DNA of 64,000 nucleotides, taken from Bacteroidota bacterium. Its GTDB lineage: Bacteria > Bacteroidota > Bacteroidia > AKYH767-A > 2013-40CM-41-45. Under the pieces are notes generated by a model. It did no database searches. It was not told the origin of the DNA and saw nothing but the letters and a program-made list of their open reading frames with translations. Below are positions 1 to 8,771 of this stretch, in pieces. The position numbers and the translations under genes are program-made. The DNA lies in NCBI GenBank assembly GCA_016721305.1, contig JADKIH010000002.1, positions 62,001 through 126,000 of the forward strand. The letters run 5' to 3'. Each line of letters opens with the position of its first letter. Positions within the stretch are counted from its first letter, which is position 1.

Positions 1-1305
1 AAGAAGAGCATGTCAGCTCACGCGAATTCTGGATGTTTATCGGAATGCTCGTACTTGTAATCGGAAGTCTTCAGATCACTTTTACAACCTCGATTCCTGT
101 ATTCAATAAATTATTTGGAAGTAAGCTTGCTCCACCTGCTGATCCGATCGACCACTACAATCAATGGCAGGTTCCTATTGCTATTCTGGTTTCATTACTC
201 CTGGCAATTGGCCAGTATTTTAAATACAAAAAATCTGACTCGAAAGAACTTTGGAAAAAACTGTCGCTTAGCTTAATCATTGCAGCCGTCATTACCGGCT
301 TAAGCGCATTTTACCTTGGTAGTTATCGTGTACACTACTACTTCCTCTTCTTTGCATCGGTGTTTGCCTTCGTCGCTAATTTCGATTACTTCATCCGTAC
401 GCTTAAAGGCAAATTTGAAAACTCAGGCCCATCGATTGCACACGCCGGGATTGCACTAATATTACTCGGCGCTCTTATCTCAAATTCGAAGAAAGAAGTC
501 ATTTCCCGAAATCTGAAAAATATTGATCTCGGTAAAGACATGCCCAACAAAGAGAATATAATGATCGAGCAACAAACAGATACGTTGCCGATGGGTTCTT
601 ACTTTGTGAGCTACACTAAACGCGAACAAAAAGGCGTGAACGTTTATTTCGACATCGATTACTATAAGCAAAACCCAAGCACCGGAAAAAGAACTGGCTT
701 TCCGTCACAACCTCTCGTTCAGTTGAACGAACGAATGGGCAATGTTGCTGAACCGGCCACAAAGCACTTCCTTACTCAGGATATCTACACACATCACCTA
801 CGCCGAACTTGATAAACGAGGCGAAGGAAGTGATACATTGTACCAAACCCAAAACAAAATCCTCGCCATCGGCGACACTATTGTAACCAGCAACAGCTTT
901 GTTATAGTTAAAGGTTTGGATAAAGACATCGATCGCGCCAACTACAATCTTAATGATTCAGATTTGGCTGTCGCTGCCATTCTTTCTGTGGAAGATGTAA
1001 ACAAAAAAATCTATACGGCTAAGCCACTTTTCGTAATCAGAAACTTCAGCGTTTTTGTTCAGGAATCTGAAATACCTGAATTGGGATTGAAATTTGTCTT
1101 TAGTAAAATTGATCCTGAAACCGGAAAAATTGAATTGAGCGTGTCTGATAAAAAGTCAAACAAAAAAGATTTCGTCATCATGAAGGCCATCATTTTCCCG
1201 GGCATAAACATTCTTTGGATGGGTTGCTTACTGATGATTATAGGTTCTGTTGTTGCCATTCGAAAACGAGTCAATCAACTTAAGAAGTCAAATACCGCTG
1301 CATGA
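1..1305 (+). CDS. ccmF: CcmF/CcsA-type cytochrome c heme lyase, 3' part, frameshifted
   Basis: The gene enters from the left edge and only its C-terminal ~430 residues are present. The product resembles CcmF, the membrane protein that helps attach heme to apocytochrome c on the outer face of the inner membrane. Visible are a hydrophobic segment right after an SREFW motif, a TSIPVFNK stretch, further membrane segments, a long periplasmic-looking domain and a final C-terminal membrane helix (MGCLLMIIGSVV). The frame breaks at about 785-795 inside an ACACACA tract. Reading ...DIYTH in one frame and ITYAELDK in the next restores the protein, so an AC dinucleotide is probably missing. The stop TGA overlaps the ATG of the next gene (ATGA at 1302). 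The family call is from overall character and motifs; the catalytic WWD region would lie upstream of the window. Confidence 0.8.
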
Positions 1306-2072
1306 AAATCGTACTGATCGGAGCCGGAAATCTGGCCGGCCACTTGGGTCCGGCATTAAAAAAGAACGGGCATTCGATTGAAATGGTTTACAGTCGATCC
1401 AAAGGTAGTGCAAAAAAACTTGCAGCAAATCTGAAGTGCGCATTTACTTCTAAAGTCACCGACTTACCTACCGAAGCAGATCTCTATTTGCTTGCTCTAC
1501 CCGACCATGTAATACCCGGCTTTCTGAAAGAACTTTCTTTCATCCCGGCATGCATCGCTCATACAAGCGGATCCGTTGAACTTTCGGTTTTTAGAACACG
1601 TTTTAAAAACTGTGGTGTGTTTTACCCACTCCAAACCTTCAGCAAAAACAGAAAAGTCGATTTCAAAAATATTCCTATTTGTCTGGAAGCAAGTAATCCA
1701 AAAACTTTAGCACTACTCAAAAAAGCTGCGGCTATTTCGAAAAATGTGGTACGGATGAATTCTGCAAAACGAAAAAAAGTGCATCTAACTGCAGTTATCG
1801 TAAATAACTTCCCCAATCTGCTCTTCTCTCTGGCTGACGATCTGCTTAAAGAAGAGAAACTAAATCTGGATCTGCTTCGCCCTTTAATCCTGGAAACTGC
1901 ACTGAAAGTACAAAACAACCCGCCTTTTCAAATGCAAACCGGCCCGGCCCGACGTGGTGATGCGGAAACATTGAAAAGCCACAGAAAGCTTCTTTCAGAC
2001 AATAAAACAGTAAAAGATATTTACAATCTACTGAGCAAAACCATTGAAAATAAATACGGGCCATTGCTTTGA
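1302..2072 (+). CDS. Rossmann-fold DUF2520-domain protein
   Basis: This 256-residue protein starts with a dinucleotide-binding motif (GAGNLAGHL, residues 7-15), the hallmark of an NAD(P)-binding Rossmann fold. The C-terminal half (from about residue 120) is the helical DUF2520-type domain, as in ketopantoate reductase/6-phosphogluconate dehydrogenase-like proteins. The substrate is unknown. The start overlaps the stop of the heme-lyase gene by four bases and is followed 19 bp later by a KdsC-like phosphatase. The order DUF2520, HAD phosphatase, UbiA, Maf is, from general knowledge, common in Bacteroidota, so it probably belongs to one transcription unit. No membrane segment or signal peptide is seen. 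Confidence 0.8.
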   Translation: MKIVLIGAGNLAGHLGPALKKNGHSIEMVYSRSKGSAKKLAANLKCAFTSKVTDLPTEADLYLLALPDHVIPGFLKELSFIPACIAHTSGSVELSVFRTRFKNCGVFYPLQTFSKNRKVDFKNIPICLEASNPKTLALLKKAAAISKNVVRMNSAKRKKVHLTAVIVNNFPNLLFSLADDLLKEEKLNLDLLRPLILETALKVQNNPPFQMQTGPARRGDAETLKSHRKLLSDNKTVKDIYNLLSKTIENKYGPLL

Positions 2073-2091
2073 TTTTTCTATTATTGTGTAG

Positions 2092-2607
2092 ATGAAAAAC
2101 TTTAAAGAACGCCTGAAAAATGTCCGCTGTCTGATTTTCGACGTCGATGGTGTGCTCACGAACGGAACTCTCGTGGTGATGCCCGGTGAACTACACCGGA
2201 TCATGAATATTCGTGATGGATTTGCTCTGAAGGAGGCCGTTACAAAGGGCTTACATGTTGCAATTATTTCCGGAGGTAAATCTGAAAGCGTAAGAACGCG
2301 TTTGCACAATTTGGGCATTAAAGATATCTATCTCGGCATCGAAGATAAAACGGAGCGATACGATGAGTTGAAAATCATGTACGATTTGACAGATGACGAA
2401 ATCCTATACATGGGCGACGACCTTCCCGATTATTATGTCATGAAAAGAGCCGGTGTTCCTTGTTGTCCCAACGATGCCGTTCCTGAAATTCGTGAGTTGT
2501 CAGTCTATATCAGCCCTGTCAAAGGAGGCGAAGGCTGTGTTCGTGATGTTGTTGAACAGGTTCTAAAGATACAGGGCAAATGGCCGGTTGGACCGGTTGG
2601 CTCCTAA
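2092..2607 (+). CDS. kdsC: KdsC-like HAD phosphatase (KDO-8-phosphate phosphatase)
   Basis: A 171-residue HAD-superfamily hydrolase of the short C0-type (no cap), the size expected for KdsC tetramers. Motif I is FDVDGVLTNG (about residues 16-25), with the two catalytic aspartates. Motif II is in IISGGKSESV, and motif III/IV is the GDDLPDYYVM segment. KdsC removes phosphate from 3-deoxy-D-manno-octulosonate 8-phosphate on the way to the lipopolysaccharide core. Lipid A genes are also in this window (58.6-62.1 kb). The next gene starts 5 bp after the stop. The family also includes related sugar phosphatases, so the exact substrate is inferred. Confidence 0.85.
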   Translation: MKNFKERLKNVRCLIFDVDGVLTNGTLVVMPGELHRIMNIRDGFALKEAVTKGLHVAIISGGKSESVRTRLHNLGIKDIYLGIEDKTERYDELKIMYDLTDDEILYMGDDLPDYYVMKRAGVPCCPNDAVPEIRELSVYISPVKGGEGCVRDVVEQVLKIQGKWPVGPVGS

Positions 2608-2612
2608 TTCGT

Positions 2613-3535
2613 ATGAGTATGCAAGCCATCTTCCGACTCATTCGACTTCCCAATCTTTTACTAATCGTTTTTGCGCAGGCAATGGTGAGATATTGCCTTA
2701 TCCTCCCTGCATTTAACATCTATCAGAAAGTAACCGGAGAATTTCCGTCGCATCTGTCACCATTCTACTTTTCATTATTGGTTCTTTCTACCATCTTCAT
2801 TGCGATTGGAGGAAATATCATAAACGACTATTTCGACATCTCCATAGATGAAATTAACAAACCCGGGAAAAATATCGTAGGGAAATCAATTTCAGAGAAA
2901 GCAGCTCAACAACTCGCTTTTTCATTTTTTATCATCGGCGTAGCAATCTCTGTGTTCCTTGCCTTCAAAATCCAAAAGCCTGTGATGTGCAGTGTCCAGA
3001 TTTTATCTGTTATCACTCTTTACATGTATTCGTCATTCTACAAGCGTAGATTGCTGATCGGAAATTTCATGATTGCATTTCTCTCGGGACTGAGCTTACT
3101 CACCGTTGGCTTATACGAACCGGAATATTATGCAAATCTGACTTTCCTTTTCATCTATAGCTTATTTGCCTTCGAAGTCTCCTTGATCAGAGAATTGATC
3201 AAAGACGTTGAAGATTTAGACGGCGATGAACGTGCACAGTGCAAAACTTTCCCGGTACGTTACGGAATCAATAACAGCAAAAAACTGATCGTACTTTTCA
3301 TTGTTCTTACGTACGCAACGATAGAATGGATTCTCATCACTTATTTTTACAAAAACACTGTCATCAATTTCTGGTATTTATCAGCCTTGTTTTTCATTCC
3401 TTTCGCTGCATTATTTTATCTCGTCATCACTGCTTCGGAGAAAAAGGACTTCTCTTACGCATCCCTATTTAGCAAAATCATCATGGCTGCCGGCATACTT
3501 TCAATGGCGGATTATGGTATTACTTCATTCGTTAA
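2613..3535 (+). CDS. UbiA-family prenyltransferase, 3' end frameshifted
   Basis: An integral membrane aromatic/glycerol-phosphate prenyltransferase of about 305 residues. Both Asp-rich motifs are present: NDYFDISID and the later KDVEDLDGDE, which bind the Mg-diphosphate of the prenyl donor. Multiple membrane helices fill the rest. The related Bacteroidota proteins are often named geranylgeranylglycerol-phosphate geranylgeranyltransferase, but the acceptor cannot be read from sequence. I prefer the ATG at 2613, 5 bp after the kdsC stop, over an earlier in-frame ATG at 2580 inside kdsC. As written, the frame runs on into Maf. One indel near 3505-3512 would instead give the ending LWYYFIR and a TAA at 3533-3535 overlapping Maf's ATG (TAATG), which is a more natural gene end. 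Confidence 0.75.
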
Positions 3536-4226
3536 TGGCAGACAACTCCAGATTCTTTCCAAATTAAAAATCGTTCTTGGCTCTGCATCACCGAGGCGGA
3601 AACAAATACTGGCTGAGACCGGATTCAACTTCGTTGTTCGCACGTGAAGTCGATGAAACTCCGGATCCTACCTCTCAAGAGAGGCGATATTGCCACTTCG
3701 CTTTCAGTAAAGAAATCAGACGCGCTTATTGAGTTGATGGAAGAAGATGAAATTCTGGTCACGGCCGATACTATAGTTTGTTTGGACCATTTCGTACTTA
3801 ACAAACCGGGAAGTGAACAGCAAGCAATTGAAATGCTTAAAATGCTTAGTGGAAGAAGTCATCAGGTTTACACCGGAGTTACAATCAGAAGTGTTTCGAA
3901 GACTCTTTCGTTTGCAACTGAAAGCCATGTTCACTTCAACAAATTGAGCGACGGGATGATTCGCGATTATATTGCGCACTACAAACCATTCGACAAAGCC
4001 GGTTCCTATGGAGCACAGGAATGCTTACCCGAAGAAATGAACCCTTGCTCAGAAAAGAAATTGCTTTCATGAATGAAACTTCGAATGAATCACTTTTTGA
4101 AAGAACTCTCGCAATGGACGGCAAGAAACATATTCCGATCATTCAAAAATCGAAGGAAGTTATTTTAATGTGATGGGATTGCCTGTAGCAGAGTTATGTG
4201 ACCGTTTGAGAATTTTTATCAAATAG
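3535..4226 (+). CDS. maf: Maf-like nucleotide pyrophosphatase, disrupted by about five frameshifts
   Basis: Maf proteins hydrolyse non-canonical or modified NTPs (dTTP/UTP-type) in the cytoplasm. The signature GSASPRR is at about 3574-3594, followed by REVDETPDP, the catalytic-Asp region VTADTIV, KAGSYGAQ and the C-terminal NVMGLPVAEL. Reconstruction needs indels at about 3565 (T lost), 3640, 3682, 4053 (A lost) and 4154 (G lost). Together they give one protein from ATG 3535 to TAG 4226. Each fragment matches the family in order, so the gene is complete in content. The lesion density is the highest in the window, so either a poor consensus stretch or a real pseudogene is possible. The next gene begins 2 bp downstream. 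Confidence 0.75.
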
Positions 4227-4228
4227 CA

Positions 4229-5119
4229 ATGGAAAAAACCGGACTCCGTACTGCTTACCTGAAAATGCATCTAGCCATTTTCCTTTGGGGCTTTACGGGT
4301 CTGCTCGGGAAACTAATCGAACTTAACCAAGTCGTTTTAGTTTGGTACCGTATGCTGATCAGCAGTGTAGCCATTCTACTCATTCTCCTTTACTACAACA
4401 AAATCCCTAAATTATCTTTCAGAGAAACTTCCCGCATTGCATTGATCGGAGTCATCGTCATGCTGCATTGGGTGACATTTTATGGATCGATTAAATTAGC
4501 AAGTATTTCGGTGGCGATGATTTGTCTCTCTTCAATCGCTCTCTTTGCCTCCATCATCGAACCATTAGTGAATAAACAGAAATTTGATTACATAGAAATT
4601 TTATTCAGCGCACTTGCCGTCACAGGTATTATGACGATTTACCATTCGGATGTGAGCGCATCAAAAGGAATTATTTTAGGAATAGTAAGCGCATTACTTA
4701 GTGCGGTGTTTTCTGTTTTCAACAAGCGGATAACATCAAAATACGAAAGCTTAACAATTAGCTTAATTGAATTATCCAGCGGTTTTCTCTTCCTCTCTCT
4801 AGTGCTGCCTTTCTTTTTAGCTTTCAATCCCGAAATAAGTATTCATGCAAGTCTGAGCGACTGGATTTATCTTCTTGTACTCTCACTAGTATGTACCGTC
4901 CTCACATGGATCTTATCATTGCAAGCCTTGAGGAAAGTTTCAGCTTTTACAATGGGTCTTGCACTAAACCTGGAACCTGTTTATGGAATCACTCTGGCAA
5001 TTCTTTTTGCCGGCGAAGGGAAATTAATGAATGGAGGATTTGTAACAGGCGCCATAATTATATTTGTTACCGTCATCCTCCATACAGTCTATAAATTCAG
5101 GCTTAGAAGCACAAAATAA
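4229..5119 (+). CDS. EamA/DMT-family membrane transporter
   Basis: A 296-residue protein with about ten hydrophobic segments arranged as two EamA repeats, typical of drug/metabolite transporters. The first repeat begins with HLAIFLWGFTGLLGK and the second with GIILGIVSALLSAVF around residue 150. The substrate cannot be inferred. It starts 2 bp after the maf stop and ends just before the ogt start, so it is probably cotranscribed. No frameshift is seen. Confidence 0.85.
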   Translation: MEKTGLRTAYLKMHLAIFLWGFTGLLGKLIELNQVVLVWYRMLISSVAILLILLYYNKIPKLSFRETSRIALIGVIVMLHWVTFYGSIKLASISVAMICLSSIALFASIIEPLVNKQKFDYIEILFSALAVTGIMTIYHSDVSASKGIILGIVSALLSAVFSVFNKRITSKYESLTISLIELSSGFLFLSLVLPFFLAFNPEISIHASLSDWIYLLVLSLVCTVLTWILSLQALRKVSAFTMGLALNLEPVYGITLAILFAGEGKLMNGGFVTGAIIIFVTVILHTVYKFRLRSTK

Positions 5120-5153
5120 TTTAACAGCTGCCGAAACATTATTATCGCCCGCA

Positions 5154-5714
5154 ATGAAATCACCCATCGATCTCTGCTCTCAAAAAATTGAAACTCCGCT
5201 CGGAATAATGACAATAATTGCCAGCGACTCCGGCCTAAGCTTTCTTGAATTTTCACAAGACAACCCATCTGAATTTGAAGAAGCCTTACCTGCTAATTCG
5301 TATCGGATTCTCGACAAGGAGAACGAAATTACGAAACTGACTAAAATGCAACTTCAAGAGTACTTCGACAGAAAGAGAACTTGTTTTGATATTCCTCTCG
5401 ATTTTATCGGAACCGACTTTCAGAAGAAAGTATGGGAAAGTTTGCTTCAGATAGAATTCGGAAAATTGTCTTCGTATGAAGACCAGTCCAAAATGATCGG
5501 CAATCCACTTGCCATTCGTGCTATGGCTCATGCAAATGGTCAAAACAAAATTGCGATTGTCGTCCCCTGTCACCGGGTAATTGGCAAAGATGGCAGCATG
5601 ACAGGCTATGCAGGCGGAATCTGGCGAAAAGAATGGCTTTTAGACCATGAAGGATCTGTTAAAATCCTTAAAACTCGACTTGTAAAGCTTCCAATTGATA
5701 TCTTTGAAGCATGA
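5154..5714 (+). CDS. ogt: Methylated-DNA--protein-cysteine S-methyltransferase
   Basis: A suicidal DNA-repair protein that moves the methyl group from O6-methylguanine to its own cysteine. The active-site motif PCHRVIG with the acceptor Cys is at about residues 137-143. It is preceded by the helix-turn-helix region (FQKKVWESLL) and followed by GYAGG, a conserved loop. The ATG at 5154 gives 186 residues, the usual family length. An in-frame upstream ATG at 5064 would lie inside the transporter gene and add an uncharacteristic leader. The stop overlaps the ATG of the next small gene (ATGA at 5711). Confidence 0.9.
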   Translation: MKSPIDLCSQKIETPLGIMTIIASDSGLSFLEFSQDNPSEFEEALPANSYRILDKENEITKLTKMQLQEYFDRKRTCFDIPLDFIGTDFQKKVWESLLQIEFGKLSSYEDQSKMIGNPLAIRAMAHANGQNKIAIVVPCHRVIGKDGSMTGYAGGIWRKEWLLDHEGSVKILKTRLVKLPIDIFEA

Positions 5715-6028
5715 AGTCGTTGCTGCGATCTCTTCTTTCCTTATCCCTGCTGCTGGTATTTCTTTTTCCGGTGGCTACGGAATCGCTGCACCAATTTTCT
5801 CATCAAGATGAATTTCATTGCCATGCCGAAGGTGACAAACATTTTCACTCGGAAATTCACCATTGCCAACTTTGCGATTATTCCTTTTCCGACAAAAACC
5901 CAACTGTTGAAAGCAATTTTCAGTTTTTCGTTTCGGAAAAGTTCAGCAAAATTGAATTCATAGTCTATTCCTCTTTATGTGAATCAGACTATTCTTTTAT
6001 CTCTCCGAGAGGCCCACCTGTAATTTGA
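5711..6028 (+). CDS. Small exported His/Cys-rich protein preceding a TonB receptor
   Basis: A 105-residue protein with an N-terminal signal or anchor helix (LLRSLLSLSLLLVFLFP). A metal-ligand-rich centre follows: nine His plus Cys residues between about residues 27 and 60, including HQFSHQDEFHCH, HFHSEIHHC and CQLCDY. It ends in the short motif PRGPPVI. I recall small proteins ending RGPP just upstream of TonB receptors in Bacteroidota, but no function is established to my knowledge. The start overlaps the ogt stop, and the TonB-receptor gene begins 130 bp downstream on the same strand. A role in binding or sensing a metal (Cu, Zn, Fe or Ni) at the envelope is an inference from composition and context. 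Confidence 0.65.
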   Translation: MKSLLRSLLSLSLLLVFLFPVATESLHQFSHQDEFHCHAEGDKHFHSEIHHCQLCDYSFSDKNPTVESNFQFFVSEKFSKIEFIVYSSLCESDYSFISPRGPPVI

Positions 6029-6076
6029 CCTTTTTCTTATTCCTCCGAAAATCATCATTAAACCGGAGGAGTCAAT

Positions 6077-6139
6077 ATGTCAACACCTCGCAAATTGGGT
6101 TCACTTCCATCCTTGTGTGGTATTATCAATTTTTACTAA
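6077..6139 (+). other. Possible 20-codon leader ORF with strong Shine-Dalgarno
   Basis: The gap between the His-rich gene and the TonB receptor holds GGAGGAG followed after five bases by ATG and an open frame of 20 codons ending TAA. A strong Shine-Dalgarno is unusual here, because neighbouring genes mostly lack one. The GGAGG also pairs with an upstream CCTCC (about 6050), so a hairpin could mask it. It could be a leader peptide or a chance occurrence; nothing else supports translation. Confidence 0.2.
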
Positions 6140-6157
6140 ATTCCATTTAGAACTCCA

Positions 6158-8584
6158 ATGAAGACATTTATAGGTAGAATGTGCATCTGTTGCATTCTAA
6201 TGAATTTGAGCTTCTCTGCTTTTGCAGGAATCGACAAAACAGAATTAACCGGAAAAGTTACCGACAAAAATACCGGTGAGGCTTTGCCCGGTGCTACGAT
6301 TTTTATTCCAGAACTTAAAACAGGGACAACCTCTGACCTGAATGGTATATATTCAATTTCAAATCTGCCATCTAAAAAAATCCTGATGCAGGTGAATTTG
6401 ATTGGCTATAAAACATTGATCGCAACAGTCGATCTGGCAACACAACACAACTTCGATTTTCAACTGGAAGTTTCTGTGAAAGAAATAAACGAAGTTGTCA
6501 TTACAGGCTCGGCTACAGCAGTTGAAAGAAACCGAACTCCTACTCCAATGGCTGTAGTCCGAAAGACGGAATTATTACAAACAGCCTCTACGAATATTAT
6601 CGACGCGCTAACCTCGCAACCCGGAATCTCCCAGGTGACAACGGGATCCGGAATTTCAAAACCTGTAATCCGCGGACTTGGTTACAATCGGGTGGTCGTT
6701 GTAAACGACAACATCAGACAAGAAGGTCAACAATGGGGAGATGAGCATGGAATTGAAATCGATGAATACGGAGTTGATCGCGTTGAAATTTTAAAAGGCC
6801 CTGCCTCTCTTGCCTATGGATCAGATGCAATGGCCGGAGTAATAAACTTTATTTCTGCGCCGTCCCCTTCCGAAGGTGTAATTCATTCCGATCTCATTAC
6901 CAATTACGAGAGTAACAATGGGCTGTTTGGTTACTCTATAAACAACTCAGGAAATTTACACGGATTTGTTTGGGATGCCGTTGGAGTCAAAAAATGGCTC
7001 ACGCATACAAAAATAAATATGACGGCTATGTGTTCAACTCAGGATTCAATGAATATAATGCTCAAACTATTCTTGGATTCAATAAGTCATGGGGATATTC
7101 TCATCTGCATTTAAGTTACTATCACCTCACACCGGGAATTGTTGAAGGTGAACGTGACAGTGCAACAGGAAATTTCATCAAACCTGTGGCATTAAATGAT
7201 TCAACAGAAACTATGGAGCAAGCATCAGCAAGCGATTATAAATCATATTCGGCAAGTGTACCCTTTCAGGAAATCAATCACTTTAAGGCTGTATTGAACA
7301 ACAGTATTATTATCAAAGATGGAACATTAAAAAGCACTTTGGGATTCCAACAAAACAATCGAAAAGAATTTGCCGACGCATTGAACCCAAATACCTATGG
7401 ACTCTTCTTTCAACTGAATACAGTAAATTACGAATTAAAATATCATTTCCTGAAATCAAAAAATCAATCTGTCAGCCGGTGTAAACGGAATGTATCAGAG
7501 TCTCTTAATAAAGGAACAGAATTCCTGGTATGGCTTATCAATTATTTGACGGGGTCTATTTGTTATTGCAGCAAGAAAAGCAGGCGACTTTGATTTTAGT
7601 GGCGGTATTCGGTATGATCATCGAAATGTTGAAGGAGCTTCGCTGTTTCTTGATTCAAGTGGCGTAGCTTCTCCCGAGGGAACAATAGAAAAATTTTCCG
7701 GGTTCAAAACTAATTTTAGTGGCTTCACAGGTAGCCTGGGATTTGCATGGAACTTCAACCCGGCCTACTTTGCTAAAGCAAATTTATCTTTCGGTTATCG
7801 CGCCCCAAATATTGCTGAACTAGGTGCTAACGGAATTCACGAAGGCACTATCCGATATGAAATTGGGAATCCCAATCTGAAAGCAGAAATGAGCCATCAG
7901 ATTGATCTGGCCTTGGGGGTAAACAAAGAACACCTCTCAATCGAATTCGATATATTCTCAAACACCATTTCAAACTTCGTATATCTATCGAAGCTGAATA
8001 ATAGTCTTGGCACTGATTCAATTCAAGAGAATTATTCGGTCTTTAAATATGGAAGCGGAAATGCGCTCCTTCAAGGAGGCGAGATCACAATCGATATTCA
8101 TCCTCACCCTCTTGACTGGCTGCATTTCGAAAACTCTTTCTCCTATGTGAATGCAACGTTGAAAAACCAAGCCGACAGCATGAAGTATCTTCCATTCACT
8201 CCGCCGGGGAAATTCACTTCAACGATTCAATTGAGCCAACATAAATTAGGCACCTATCTGCAAAACGCCTACTTCAAAATCGGAGCTGAGCTTTATCTGG
8301 ATCAGAATAATGTTTACTCCGCCTACAATACAGAATCTGCAACGCCTTCTTACCTGCTCTTCAATGCAGGCATCGGTACTGATTTTGTTGTTAGAAACCG
8401 AACTTACTTCTCGATTTATCTTACAGTCAATAATCTGACTGATGTTGCTTATCAAAGTCATCTAAGCAGACTAAAATACGGACCGGAGAACTTTGCAAGC
8501 GGTCGTTCCGGTGTGTATAATATGGGAAGGAATATTTCAGTGAAATTGCTTCTCCCATTTGATCTAAAAAAGGCTAAGGGCTGA
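6158..8584 (+). CDS. TonB-dependent outer-membrane receptor, frameshifted
   Basis: An outer-membrane gated channel for substrate uptake powered by TonB. In order: signal peptide (to about residue 22), carboxypeptidase-regulatory-like domain (LTGKVTDKNTGEALPGA, about 28-105), plug domain with PVIRGLGYNRVVVVNDN and VEILKGPASLAYGSDAMAG (about 130-230), then the beta barrel. The end of the barrel (FGYRAPNIAELGANG, YGPENFASGRSGVYNMGR) is intact from about 7587 to the stop. Frames change at about 6995 (an A lost from a run before ATGGCT) and at two or more sites between 7470 and 7570; repaired, the protein is about 808 residues. The plug and barrel resemble receptors for metals or metal chelates, consistent with the His-rich protein upstream, but the ligand is not proven. 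A strong terminator follows. Confidence 0.85.
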
Positions 8585-8608
8585 AATTTGAATCTCATCC
8601 TGCTCTGC

Positions 8609-8648
8609 GGGGCAAAATGGTAATATCGTGCCATTTTGCCCCTTTTTT
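8609..8648 (+). terminator. Rho-independent terminator after TonB receptor
   Basis: A perfect 12-bp stem (GGGGCAAAATGG / CCATTTTGCCCC) with a 10-base loop is followed by six T residues. It lies 25 bp after the receptor stop. Confidence 0.85.
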
Positions 8649-8722
8649 ATGCTCCAAAAAAGGATCGATAAATCGTTGTCGTTTTATTTTTAGTGGAATT
8701 TTGGATTTATTGAAGAAAAAGT

Positions 8723-8752
8723 TTTGCTATTTTTCATTTATACATATATTTA
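8723..8752 (+). promoter_or_regulatory. Possible Bacteroidota promoter for the T9SS lysyl-oxidase gene
   Basis: TTTG at 8723-8726, 18 bases, then TATATTTA at 8745-8752. This matches the TTTG-N19-TAnnTTTG pattern except for the last base and one base of spacing. The gene starts at 8772. It sits in an AT-rich stretch, so chance is possible. Confidence 0.35.
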
Positions 8753-8771
8753 GACCACTAAAATCAAAACC

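Noticed and set aside
2613..3647. A fused UbiA-Maf protein
   Set aside because: The open frame joins them, but repairing two indels gives separate genes with a TAATG overlap, and Maf continues with several other frame changes. Fusion is better explained by errors.
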